A DNA stretch of 5,265 bases, from contig JACCZH010000333.1 in the NCBI GenBank assembly GCA_013696045.1, positions 1 through 5,265 on the forward strand, given 5' to 3'. A model generated the notes under the pieces. The model was not told where the DNA came from and searched no databases. It saw only the letters and a program-made list of their open reading frames with translations. The first letter of the stretch is position 1. Every line of letters begins with the position of its first letter. This stretch comes from Chloroflexia bacterium (GTDB lineage: Bacteria > Chloroflexota > Chloroflexia > Thermomicrobiales > CFX8). The translations under genes were made by a program, and so were the position numbers. Shown here in pieces: positions 1 to 5,265 of this stretch.

Positions 1-54
1 GTCTTGACCGAACTCGTTGAGAGAAGAAGTACAATGGAGGGCAACGACCGCTGA
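1..54 (+). CDS. Possible 3' end of an upstream gene (partial)
   Basis: The frame starting at base 1 is open to a TGA at 52-54 and would give the last 17 residues of a protein, VLTELVERRSTMEGNDR. It would end 22 nt before the ATG of the mutase, which is a typical operon spacing. The stretch is too short to assign a family or to prove coding. An ATG in the same frame at 34 with a purine-rich run before it (20-29) could instead make a six-codon leader peptide. This is an open frame only; its coding status is inference. Confidence 0.25.
   Translation, partial: VLTELVERRSTMEGNDR
4..35 (+). promoter_or_regulatory. Weak promoter-like -35/-10 pair before the mutase gene
   Basis: TTGACC at 4-9 resembles a sigma70-type -35 box and TACAAT at 30-35 resembles a -10 box with one mismatch. 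The gap is 20 nt, longer than the preferred 16-18, so the pair is doubtful. If real, transcription would begin near 42 and leave a leader of about 35 nt before the ATG at 77, which would exclude the TTG at 17 as a start. It conflicts in part with reading the same bases as the tail of an upstream gene. Confidence 0.2.
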
Positions 55-76
55 CGAGTGCGAGATTGGCGAGACT

Positions 77-1654
77 ATGACCGCGCGAGATGTTGCTCAC
101 CAACGGCGAGAGACGACTTCCGGCATCGAGATCGAGCCGGTCTACCGGGCGAAAGACCGCGATCCGCAGCCGGAGCCCGGAGAATTTCCCTACACGCGCG
201 GTGTGTATCCCGGCATGTACCGCGACCGGCTCTGGACGATGCGCCAGTATGCCGGATTCTCTTCTGCTGAAGAAACCAACCAACGCTTTAAGATCTTGCT
301 CCAACGCGGCCAGACCGGATTGAGCGTCGCTTTTGACCTCCCAACCCAACTGGGGTTGGACGCTGACGATCCACGCGCCGAGGCCGAGGTTGGGTTGGTT
401 GGCGTGTCGATCAGCACGCTCGACGACATGCGGCGCTTGACCGACGGGATCGCACTCGATGAAGTGACAACCTCGATGACGATCAACGCTCCGGCGTCGC
501 TGCTCCTCCTGATGTACGAGATCGTGGCCGAAGAGCGCGGGGCGGACGTCTCGAAACTCGGCGGCACGATTCAAAATGACATCCTGAAAGAGTACGCGGC
601 CCGGGGAACCTACATCTTCCCGCCACGGCCCTCGATGCGCCTGGTGACGGACACCTTTCGCTACTGCGCCGACAGTCTGCCGAGCTGGAACACGATCTCG
701 ATCAGTGGTTATCACATCCGTGAGGCTGGCTCGACCGCCGTGCAGGAAGTGGCGTTCACCCTGGCAAACGGGATGGCCTACGTTCAAGCGGCACTGGATG
801 CCGGGTTGAGCGTGGATAATTTTGCCCCACGGCTCTCATTCTTCTTCAACGCGCATTCAAACTTCCTGGAGGAGGTCGCCAAGTATCGTGCCGCGCGGCG
901 CATGTGGGCGAAGATTATGCGGGAGCGCTTCAATGCCCAGAATCCGCGCTCGCTCATGTTGAGATTTCATACCCAGACCGCTGGCTCATCGTTAACGGCA
1001 CAGCAGCCGCTAAACAATGTGGTGCGCACAACCTTGCAAGCGTTAAGCGCCGTCATGGGGGGAACGCAGTCGCTGCACACCAATGGCTTTGACGAGGCGT
1101 TGGCCCTTCCCACCGAGGAAGCGGCCACGCTGGCGTTACGCACGCAGCAGATCATTGCCCACGAGTCGGGCGTGGCCGACACCGTTGATCCGTTTGCCGG
1201 TTCCTATGTCGTCGAAGAGCTCACTGACGAGATTGAGCGCCGGGCGCTGGAGCTTATCGAGCGGATTGAGCAGGAGGGCGGTGCGGTCGCTGCTGTCGAG
1301 AAAGGTTTCGTGCAGGACGAGATCGCCGAGAGTGCCTTTGAGTGGGAGAAGCGTTTGCAGGCCGACGAGCTCAAAATCGTCGGGGTGAATTTCCAGCGCG
1401 ACGAGCATGAAGCCAAGGTGCCGCTGCACCATATCGACGGCGAGCGAATCCGTACCCAGATCGAGCGCACCCGTGCCTGGAAGGCCGCACAAGATACCGA
1501 GACTGTGCAAGCCGCTCTCCAGACAGTCCGCGACGCCGCCGGGGGTGACGAAAACCTGCTGGTCGTGATGCGCGCGGCGTTGGTCACAGGCGCGACGCTT
1601 GGCCAGATTTGTAATGCGCTACGCGATGTCTGGGGCGAATACCGGCCGGGATGA
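77..1654 (+). CDS. Methylmalonyl-CoA mutase-type acyl-CoA mutase, catalytic (large) subunit without B12 domain
   Basis: A cytoplasmic coenzyme-B12-dependent isomerase subunit that should interconvert (R)-methylmalonyl-CoA and succinyl-CoA. The 525-residue product is one substrate-binding TIM-barrel domain. It shows RGVYPGMY near residue 41, RQYAGF near 56, GLSVAFDLPTQ near 81, NDILKEY near 167, SISGYHIREAG near 208, LTAQQP near 306 and VDPFAGSYVVE near 370. Aligned by eye to the Propionibacterium enzyme, its Tyr75, Arg82, Tyr89, Arg207 and His244 match Y44, R51, Y58, R176 and H213. Tyr89 and Arg207 mark substrates with a free carboxylate; isobutyryl-CoA and 2-hydroxyisobutyryl-CoA mutases carry Phe or Ile, and Gln. 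The protein stops after the barrel, so the cobalamin-binding domain with its DxHxxG motif must be a separate subunit, not seen here. Ethylmalonyl-CoA mutase is a less likely alternative. The start is uncertain: ATG 77 has only a weak ribosome site, and an in-frame TTG at 17 would add 20 residues. The carboxylase genes downstream support the propionyl-CoA pathway. Confidence 0.9.
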   Translation: MTARDVAHQRRETTSGIEIEPVYRAKDRDPQPEPGEFPYTRGVYPGMYRDRLWTMRQYAGFSSAEETNQRFKILLQRGQTGLSVAFDLPTQLGLDADDPRAEAEVGLVGVSISTLDDMRRLTDGIALDEVTTSMTINAPASLLLLMYEIVAEERGADVSKLGGTIQNDILKEYAARGTYIFPPRPSMRLVTDTFRYCADSLPSWNTISISGYHIREAGSTAVQEVAFTLANGMAYVQAALDAGLSVDNFAPRLSFFFNAHSNFLEEVAKYRAARRMWAKIMRERFNAQNPRSLMLRFHTQTAGSSLTAQQPLNNVVRTTLQALSAVMGGTQSLHTNGFDEALALPTEEAATLALRTQQIIAHESGVADTVDPFAGSYVVEELTDEIERRALELIERIEQEGGAVAAVEKGFVQDEIAESAFEWEKRLQADELKIVGVNFQRDEHEAKVPLHHIDGERIRTQIERTRAWKAAQDTETVQAALQTVRDAAGGDENLLVVMRAALVTGATLGQICNALRDVWGEYRPG

Positions 1655-1663
1655 CAGGTTGGT

Positions 1664-1670
1664 GAGAGGA
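1664..1670 (+). promoter_or_regulatory. Ribosome binding site deciding the TTG start of the carboxyltransferase gene
   Basis: GAGAGGA lies 9 nt before the TTG at 1680, in the short gap after the mutase stop. This favours TTG 1680 over the in-frame upstream candidates TTG 1659, GTG 1662 and ATG 1614 or 1626, which lie before or at this site and mostly inside the mutase gene. The ATG at 1672 is in another frame and too close to the site. Confidence 0.65.
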
Positions 1671-1679
1671 AATGCACTA

Positions 1680-3254
1680 TTGGCGATCGACGAGAAAAAC
1701 GAGCAGGCAGCCGCCGAGCTTCCTGCGGAACATTTCGCGCGGCGACTGGCACAGCTTGAGGAAGAATCCCAGGCCGCGTCTGAGAAACAGTCAGACCGTG
1801 GCAAGCTCTCTGCGCGCGAGCGCATTGAGAAACTTGTTGATCCCGGCTCCTTTCTTGAACTCGACGCGTTTGTCCAGCATCGGGCGACATTCAGTGGCAT
1901 GGACGCACGCCGGCCATATGGCGATGGCGTCATTACCGGGATCGGGCGGGTCGATGGCCGTGAAGTTGCGATCTTCTCGCAGGATTTCACCGTGTTTGGC
2001 GGTTCGCTGGGTGAGGCCTTCGCCAACAAGATGGTCAAGATCATGGATTTGGCGCTGAAGATCGGCTGTCCGATCGTCGGGATCAACGACTCGGCCGGAG
2101 CCCGCATCCAGGAGGGCGTCGAGGGACTGGCCGGCTACGGCGAGGTTTTCTGGAGGAACGTGCAGGCCAGTGGAGTTGTGCCACAGATCTCGATTATCGC
2201 TGGGCCCTGCGCTGGTGGGGCAGTTTATTCACCGGCCATGACCGATTTCGTGTTTATGGTCGAAGGCATCTCGCAGATGTTTATTACCGGCCCGGATGTC
2301 ATCAAGACCGTTACCGGCGAGGATGTCACTCACGAAGAACTTGGCGGGGCGATCACCCACAACTCAGTGTCGGGCGTGGCGCATTTTGCTTCTCCAACGG
2401 AAGACGAGATGTTCGATCACGTGCGCGATCTACTGGCGTTTCTGCCATCCAACAATGTTGATGACGCGCCGGTTTACGAGGTCGCCGAAGATTCTGATGT
2501 AGAGATCCCCGAGCTGGATGCGATTATCCCGCCCAACGCCAACCAACCCTACGACATGCACGATGTCATCTCGTTAATCGTTGATGACGGTGAGTTCCTG
2601 GAGGTGCAGCCGCTCTGGGCGCAGAACATCATCATTGGGTTGGGCCGTATCGGTGGGAGAACAATCGGCGTGGTTGCCAACCAGCCGAAGGTGCTGGCCG
2701 GCACGCTCGATATCGACGCATCGTCCAAGGCTGCTCGTTTCGTGCGCTTCTGCGACGCGTTCAACATTCCGCTGGTCACGTTCGTCGACGTGCCGGGGTT
2801 TCTTCCAGGTGTTGAACAAGAGTATGGTGGCATCATCCGGCACGGGTCAAAGCTGCTGTATGCCTATTGTGAGGCGACCGTGCCGAAGCTGACGGTTATT
2901 ACCCGTAAAGCCTATGGCGGCGCCTATGTGGTGATGAGCTCGCGCTCGATCCGTTCCGATGTGTCGCTGGCCTGGCCGTCAGCGGAGATTGCCGTTATGG
3001 GTTCGGACGCGGCGGTGCGTCTCATTTTTCGGCGTGATATTGCCGGGGCTGATGACCCAAATCTGCGCGAGCGCGAGCTGATCGATGAGTACAAGGACCT
3101 CTTTGCAACACCCTATCAGGCCGCCGGCCGTGGGCACATCGAGGCGGTTATTCACCCGCGAGAAACGCGCCGCCGGTTGATCCAGTCGCTGGAGATGCTG
3201 CGACACAAGCGTGAAGAGCGCCCGGCCCGCAAGCACGGAAATATCCCGCTGTGA
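1680..3254 (+). CDS. pccB: Acyl-CoA (propionyl-/acetyl-CoA) carboxylase carboxyltransferase, beta subunit
   Basis: Transfers the carboxyl group from carboxybiotin on the alpha subunit to propionyl-CoA or a related short acyl-CoA, as a cytoplasmic beta hexamer. The 524 residues match the usual length of the family and hold two crotonase-like halves. The N-terminal half has KLSARERIEKLVDPGSF (about 42-58), SQDFTVFGGSLGE (about 101-113), NDSAGARIQEG (about 136-146) and the first oxyanion-hole loop GPCAGGAVYSPA (175-186). The C-terminal half has FVDVPGFLPG (about 368-377), the second loop RKAYGGAYVVM (409-419), LAWPSAEIAVMG (about 431-442) and the family ending KHGNIPL (518-524). The residue that is Asp422 in Streptomyces PccB is Val417 here (codon 2928-2930), so propionyl-CoA preference is not assured. 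The TTG start follows a good ribosome site 25 nt after the mutase stop. The stop overlaps the next start, so co-translation is likely. The symbol follows family usage; accB-type naming is equally possible. Confidence 0.93.
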   Translation: MAIDEKNEQAAAELPAEHFARRLAQLEEESQAASEKQSDRGKLSARERIEKLVDPGSFLELDAFVQHRATFSGMDARRPYGDGVITGIGRVDGREVAIFSQDFTVFGGSLGEAFANKMVKIMDLALKIGCPIVGINDSAGARIQEGVEGLAGYGEVFWRNVQASGVVPQISIIAGPCAGGAVYSPAMTDFVFMVEGISQMFITGPDVIKTVTGEDVTHEELGGAITHNSVSGVAHFASPTEDEMFDHVRDLLAFLPSNNVDDAPVYEVAEDSDVEIPELDAIIPPNANQPYDMHDVISLIVDDGEFLEVQPLWAQNIIIGLGRIGGRTIGVVANQPKVLAGTLDIDASSKAARFVRFCDAFNIPLVTFVDVPGFLPGVEQEYGGIIRHGSKLLYAYCEATVPKLTVITRKAYGGAYVVMSSRSIRSDVSLAWPSAEIAVMGSDAAVRLIFRRDIAGADDPNLRERELIDEYKDLFATPYQAAGRGHIEAVIHPRETRRRLIQSLEMLRHKREERPARKHGNIPL

Positions 3255-3445
3255 GAATCAATCGCATCACTGTGAAGGGTCCGGCGTCGCCCGAAGTCGT
3301 GGCGGCTATTACGGCTGCGTTGTTGTCGACGCAGCGGCGCTCACCGGAACAGGCAGAAGCATCGCCGTGGTCCGTGCGGGGCCGTCCGGCGAAGCCCTGG
3401 TATCAGAATGGACACAGCAAATGGCGACGCGGGTTGAGGGGATGA
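3251..3445 (+). CDS. Small protein resembling acyl-CoA carboxylase epsilon subunit
   Basis: A 64-residue basic protein between the carboxyltransferase and biotin carboxylase genes. Its GTG start overlaps the preceding TGA as GTGA, it has only a weak GGA at 3237-3239, and it ends 7 nt before the next start, so it is probably translated by coupling. The start ITVKGPASPEVVAAITAALL (residues 6-25) has the pattern of actinobacterial epsilon subunits such as AccE5: a short strand ending in a Gly, then Pro/Thr-Pro and a helix rich in Ala, Leu and Val (E5 reads IEILRGQPTDQELAALIAVL). After a variable linker comes SPWSVRGRPAKPWYQNG (about 38-54), matching the Trp-bearing tail of that family. Epsilon subunits bind and stabilise or activate the alpha-beta complex. 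Position and pattern agree, but the protein is short and the call rests on comparison from memory. If wrong, it is an unassigned small operon protein. Confidence 0.65.
   Translation: MRINRITVKGPASPEVVAAITAALLSTQRRSPEQAEASPWSVRGRPAKPWYQNGHSKWRRGLRG
3314..3335 (+). repeat. Inverted repeat (possible hairpin) inside the epsilon-like gene
   Basis: GCTGCGT at 3314-3320 and ACGCAGC at 3329-3335 are exact reverse complements around an 8-nt loop. The stem of seven pairs is GC-rich. There is no T run after it, so it is not an intrinsic terminator. It lies in coding sequence, between the two large carboxylase genes, and may be chance. Confidence 0.4.
3436..3442 (+). promoter_or_regulatory. Ribosome binding site for the alpha-subunit gene, inside the 3' end of the small gene
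   Basis: GAGGGGA sits 10 nt before the TTG at 3453 and overlaps the last codons of the small upstream gene. It supports TTG 3453 as the start. The next in-frame ATG is well inside the conserved ANRGEIALRIMRAC motif and would remove the ATP-grasp N-terminus. Confidence 0.65.
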
Positions 3446-3452
3446 GAATCGA

Positions 3453-5216
3453 TTGAGCCACGATAAAGCACTACATATTCAGACGGTTCTGGTTGCGAAC
3501 CGGGGCGAGATCGCCTTGAGGATCATGCGGGCCTGTCGAGAGGAACGACTGAAGTCTGTCGCTATTGTGACCCCGGATGAGGGTTCACCACTGCACTCGC
3601 GCTACGCCGATGAGGCCGTTACTCTCGTGTCGGAACAGCCGCTGGGCTATCTCGATATCGAGGCCGTCCTGCGAGCCGCCACGGAGTCCGGCGCTGACGC
3701 GATCCACCCTGGCTATGGTTTTCTGGCCGAGAACGCGCGTTTTGCGCAAGCTTGTGAGAAGGCCGGGTTCGTTTTCATCGGACCTTCCGCCGAGGCCATA
3801 TCCTCGATGGGCGATAAGGTGAAGGCGCGCGCCATTGCGCTCCGGGCTCGGGTGCCGCTAGTGCCTGGCAGTGACGGTCCGGTGGATGCTGGTGGCGCGC
3901 GAGCGTTCGGTGACGAGCATGGGTATCCGATCGCGCTCAAAGCGAGCGCTGGCGGTGGCGGCCGGGGATTCCGGGTGGCGCGGTCGACTGACGACGTGGA
4001 CGAGGCGTTTGCAGGCGCGAGCGGAGAAGCGGAACGCTACTTTGGTGACCCGACGGTCTACGTCGAACGCTACCTTGAACGTCCCCGGCATGTCGAGATC
4101 CAGATCATGGCCGATAGCCACGGCAACGTTCTGGGGCTGGGCGAGCGCGACTGCTCGATCCAGCGCCGGCACCAGAAGCTAATCGAGGAAAGCCCCTCGC
4201 CGGTTCTGGACGAGGCCATGCGCACCGCTATGAACGAGACGGCTGAACGACTCGCGAAGACGGTTGGCTACGTCGGCGCAGGCACGGTCGAGTTTCTGGT
4301 ACAGGACGATGAGTTTTTCTTCCTGGAGATGAATACCCGTGTACAGGTTGAGCACCCGGTCACGGAAGAAGTGACCGGCATCGACATCGTCCGCGAGGGT
4401 TTGCGAGTGGCGGCGGGTAAACCGCTGTCGTTCAGCCAGCGGCCAGAGCTCCATGGCCACGCGATTGAGTGCCGTATTAACGCTGAAGACCCCGGCCGCA
4501 ACTTTGCCCCGACACCAGGCACGTTGACGGCATTTTCAGTGCCGGCCGGGTTCGGGGTGCGCGTTGACACCGGTTTTGAAGCTGGAGCTGCGGTCGATCC
4601 GCGCTTCGACAACCTGATCGCCAAATTCATCGTTTGGGGCCGTGACCGGAGAGAGGCACTGTCACGGCTTGAGCGGGCGCTAGACGACTTTGAGGTCGGC
4701 GGTGTCGCAACAACGATTCCGCTCTACAAGGCTCTGCTGCGTGCTCCTGAGTTTGCTTCTGGTGACTACGATACCGGTTTCCTGGAACGCTCCGGGATTC
4801 CGGAGCGGATCACTCCCTTCGAGGCGCCTGACGACGAGACCGAGGACGGCGAAGAGATTGTCGTCAAGGTCAATGGACGACCCTATAGCGTCACCGTTCC
4901 CCCTGGGTTCGGCGGTGGGTCGTCAACCAGCCGTCAGCCGCGTCGCAGCCGGGGTGCATCCTCCGGTCACGCCAGTGGCGGGTCGGCCGTTAAGGAGCTG
5001 AAGAGCCCGATCCAGGGCACAGTTCTCTCGGTGGGAGTCGAGTCCGGCGCTACGGTGGAGATCGGCCAGCTTATCTGCGTCGTCGAAGCCATGAAGATGG
5101 AAAACGAGATCACCGCCCACCGAGCCGGCGTTGTCTCGGAGCTCAATGTCGCCGCCGGCCAATCCGTCAAGATGGGCGAGACCATCGCTGTGATCGATGA
5201 CGCTGAATCGGAATAG
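3453..5216 (+). CDS. pccA: Acyl-CoA carboxylase alpha subunit: biotin carboxylase fused to biotin carboxyl carrier protein
   Basis: Carboxylates its own biotin with ATP and bicarbonate and hands it to the beta subunit; cytoplasmic. The 587 residues fit the actinobacterial AccA3-type alpha subunit rather than the longer mitochondrial-type PccA (about 670), so a full BT domain appears absent. The biotin carboxylase part (about 11-455) opens with VLVANRGEIALRIMRAC and has HPGYGFLAEN (85-94), SMGDKVKAR (118-126), the glycine-rich ATP loop KASAGGGGRGF (163-173), HVEIQIMAD (213-221), RRHQKLIEESPSP (238-250), EMNTRVQVEHPVTEE (292-306) and ECRINAEDP (339-347). Expected catalytic residues are present: K122, K163, K242, R296, E300 and R341. 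A short beta-like piece (468-484) and a Gly/Ser/Arg-rich linker (485-512) lead to the carrier domain (about 516-583) with the biotinyl motif EAMKMEN, biotin on K548. A TTG start follows a good ribosome site. No defect is seen. It could serve acetyl-CoA as well as propionyl-CoA; the alpha subunit does not decide this. Confidence 0.94.
   Translation: MSHDKALHIQTVLVANRGEIALRIMRACREERLKSVAIVTPDEGSPLHSRYADEAVTLVSEQPLGYLDIEAVLRAATESGADAIHPGYGFLAENARFAQACEKAGFVFIGPSAEAISSMGDKVKARAIALRARVPLVPGSDGPVDAGGARAFGDEHGYPIALKASAGGGGRGFRVARSTDDVDEAFAGASGEAERYFGDPTVYVERYLERPRHVEIQIMADSHGNVLGLGERDCSIQRRHQKLIEESPSPVLDEAMRTAMNETAERLAKTVGYVGAGTVEFLVQDDEFFFLEMNTRVQVEHPVTEEVTGIDIVREGLRVAAGKPLSFSQRPELHGHAIECRINAEDPGRNFAPTPGTLTAFSVPAGFGVRVDTGFEAGAAVDPRFDNLIAKFIVWGRDRREALSRLERALDDFEVGGVATTIPLYKALLRAPEFASGDYDTGFLERSGIPERITPFEAPDDETEDGEEIVVKVNGRPYSVTVPPGFGGGSSTSRQPRRSRGASSGHASGGSAVKELKSPIQGTVLSVGVESGATVEIGQLICVVEAMKMENEITAHRAGVVSELNVAAGQSVKMGETIAVIDDAESE
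4788..4807 (+). repeat. Perfect inverted repeat in the alpha-subunit gene
   Basis: CGCTCCGG (4788-4795) and CCGGAGCG (4800-4807) are exact reverse complements separated by the 4-nt loop GATT. It encodes ERSGIPER at residues 445-452, the end of the biotin carboxylase domain. It would make a stable GC-rich mRNA hairpin with no T run, so it is not a terminator. Confidence 0.5.
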
Positions 5217-5240
5217 CGGCGCGGTGGCAATGGCGGTCGT

Positions 5241-5265
5241 GTGAACGAGCTACCGAGCCTGGTGG
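5241..5265 (+). CDS. Possible start of a further gene (runs off the window)
   Basis: A GTG at 5241 opens a frame (MNELPSLV) that is uninterrupted to the window end, 24 nt after the alpha-subunit stop. No convincing ribosome site precedes it and only eight codons are visible, so coding status and function cannot be judged. The operon could continue here, for example with an epimerase or the B12-binding subunit, but nothing in the sequence shows that. Confidence 0.2.

Noticed and set aside
557..620. Isobutyryl-CoA or 2-hydroxyisobutyryl-CoA mutase identity
   Set aside because: Those enzymes have Gln where this protein has Arg176, and Phe or Ile where it has Tyr58; both positions are methylmalonyl-type here.
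1204..1890. A 228-codon open frame on the minus strand across the end of the mutase and start of the beta gene
   Set aside because: It is antisense to two well-supported genes, is rich in Ser, Arg and Ala as expected from the reverse frame of GC-rich coding DNA, and shows no recognisable domain.
1672..2058. An ATG directly after the GAGAGGA site opening a 128-codon plus-strand frame
   Set aside because: The ATG is one base after the site, the frame overlaps the carboxyltransferase in another phase, and its product has no family features.
1619..2107. A 162-codon minus-strand open frame
   Set aside because: It is antisense to the conserved carboxyltransferase N-terminus, with shadow-like composition and no motif.
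3211..3456. An alternative 81-codon plus-strand frame over the small gene
   Set aside because: It overlaps the conserved end of beta. The 3251 frame has the epsilon-like pattern and better gene junctions.
5217..5265. An intrinsic terminator after the alpha gene
   Set aside because: No stem of useful length followed by a T run is visible before the window ends.
1..5265. A new defence, mobile or CRISPR-type system
   Set aside because: No direct repeat array, terminal inverted repeats, transposase, recombinase or nuclease motif was found. All long plus-strand frames are explained by carboxylase and mutase genes.

Overview
The window is a tightly packed, single-strand (+) operon fragment for propionyl-CoA (short-chain acyl-CoA) carboxylation and methylmalonyl-CoA isomerisation. 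It codes for a vitamin-B12-dependent acyl-CoA mutase catalytic subunit of methylmalonyl-CoA type (77-1654), the carboxyltransferase beta subunit of an acyl-CoA carboxylase (1680-3254), a 64-residue protein that looks like an acyl-CoA carboxylase epsilon subunit (3251-3445), and a biotin carboxylase/biotin carrier fusion, the alpha subunit (3453-5216). Nothing in the window is a mobile element, RNA gene or CRISPR array, and no stretch over 300 bases lacks a gene.

Layout: bases 1-76 hold a short leader that may contain the last 17 codons of an upstream gene and a weak promoter-like pair. The mutase and the carboxyltransferase are 25 nt apart. The carboxyltransferase stop overlaps the small gene's GTG start (GTGA). 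The small gene and the biotin carboxylase gene are 7 nt apart. Bases 5217-5265 are too short to assign, though a GTG at 5241 opens a frame that runs off the end. The three downstream genes all appear to use non-ATG starts (TTG, GTG, TTG), two with clear Shine-Dalgarno sequences.

Function: alpha and beta together carboxylate propionyl-CoA, and possibly acetyl-CoA, using ATP and bicarbonate. The epsilon-like protein would bridge or stabilise the alpha-beta complex. After epimerisation by an enzyme not in the window, the mutase turns (R)-methylmalonyl-CoA into succinyl-CoA. The mutase lacks the C-terminal cobalamin-binding domain, so a separate small B12-binding subunit must be encoded elsewhere.

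Organism: a moderately high-GC bacterium (roughly 60% by eye). A split mutase, a 587-residue BC-BCCP alpha subunit of the actinobacterial AccA3 type, an epsilon-like subunit and TTG starts would fit Chloroflexota (Thermomicrobia-like) or a deep actinobacterial lineage. This is inference from family resemblance and cannot be settled from the window. The operon is mostly ordinary metabolism. The points worth a second look are the epsilon-like gene, the hydrophobic residue at the carboxylase specificity position, and the missing B12 subunit.
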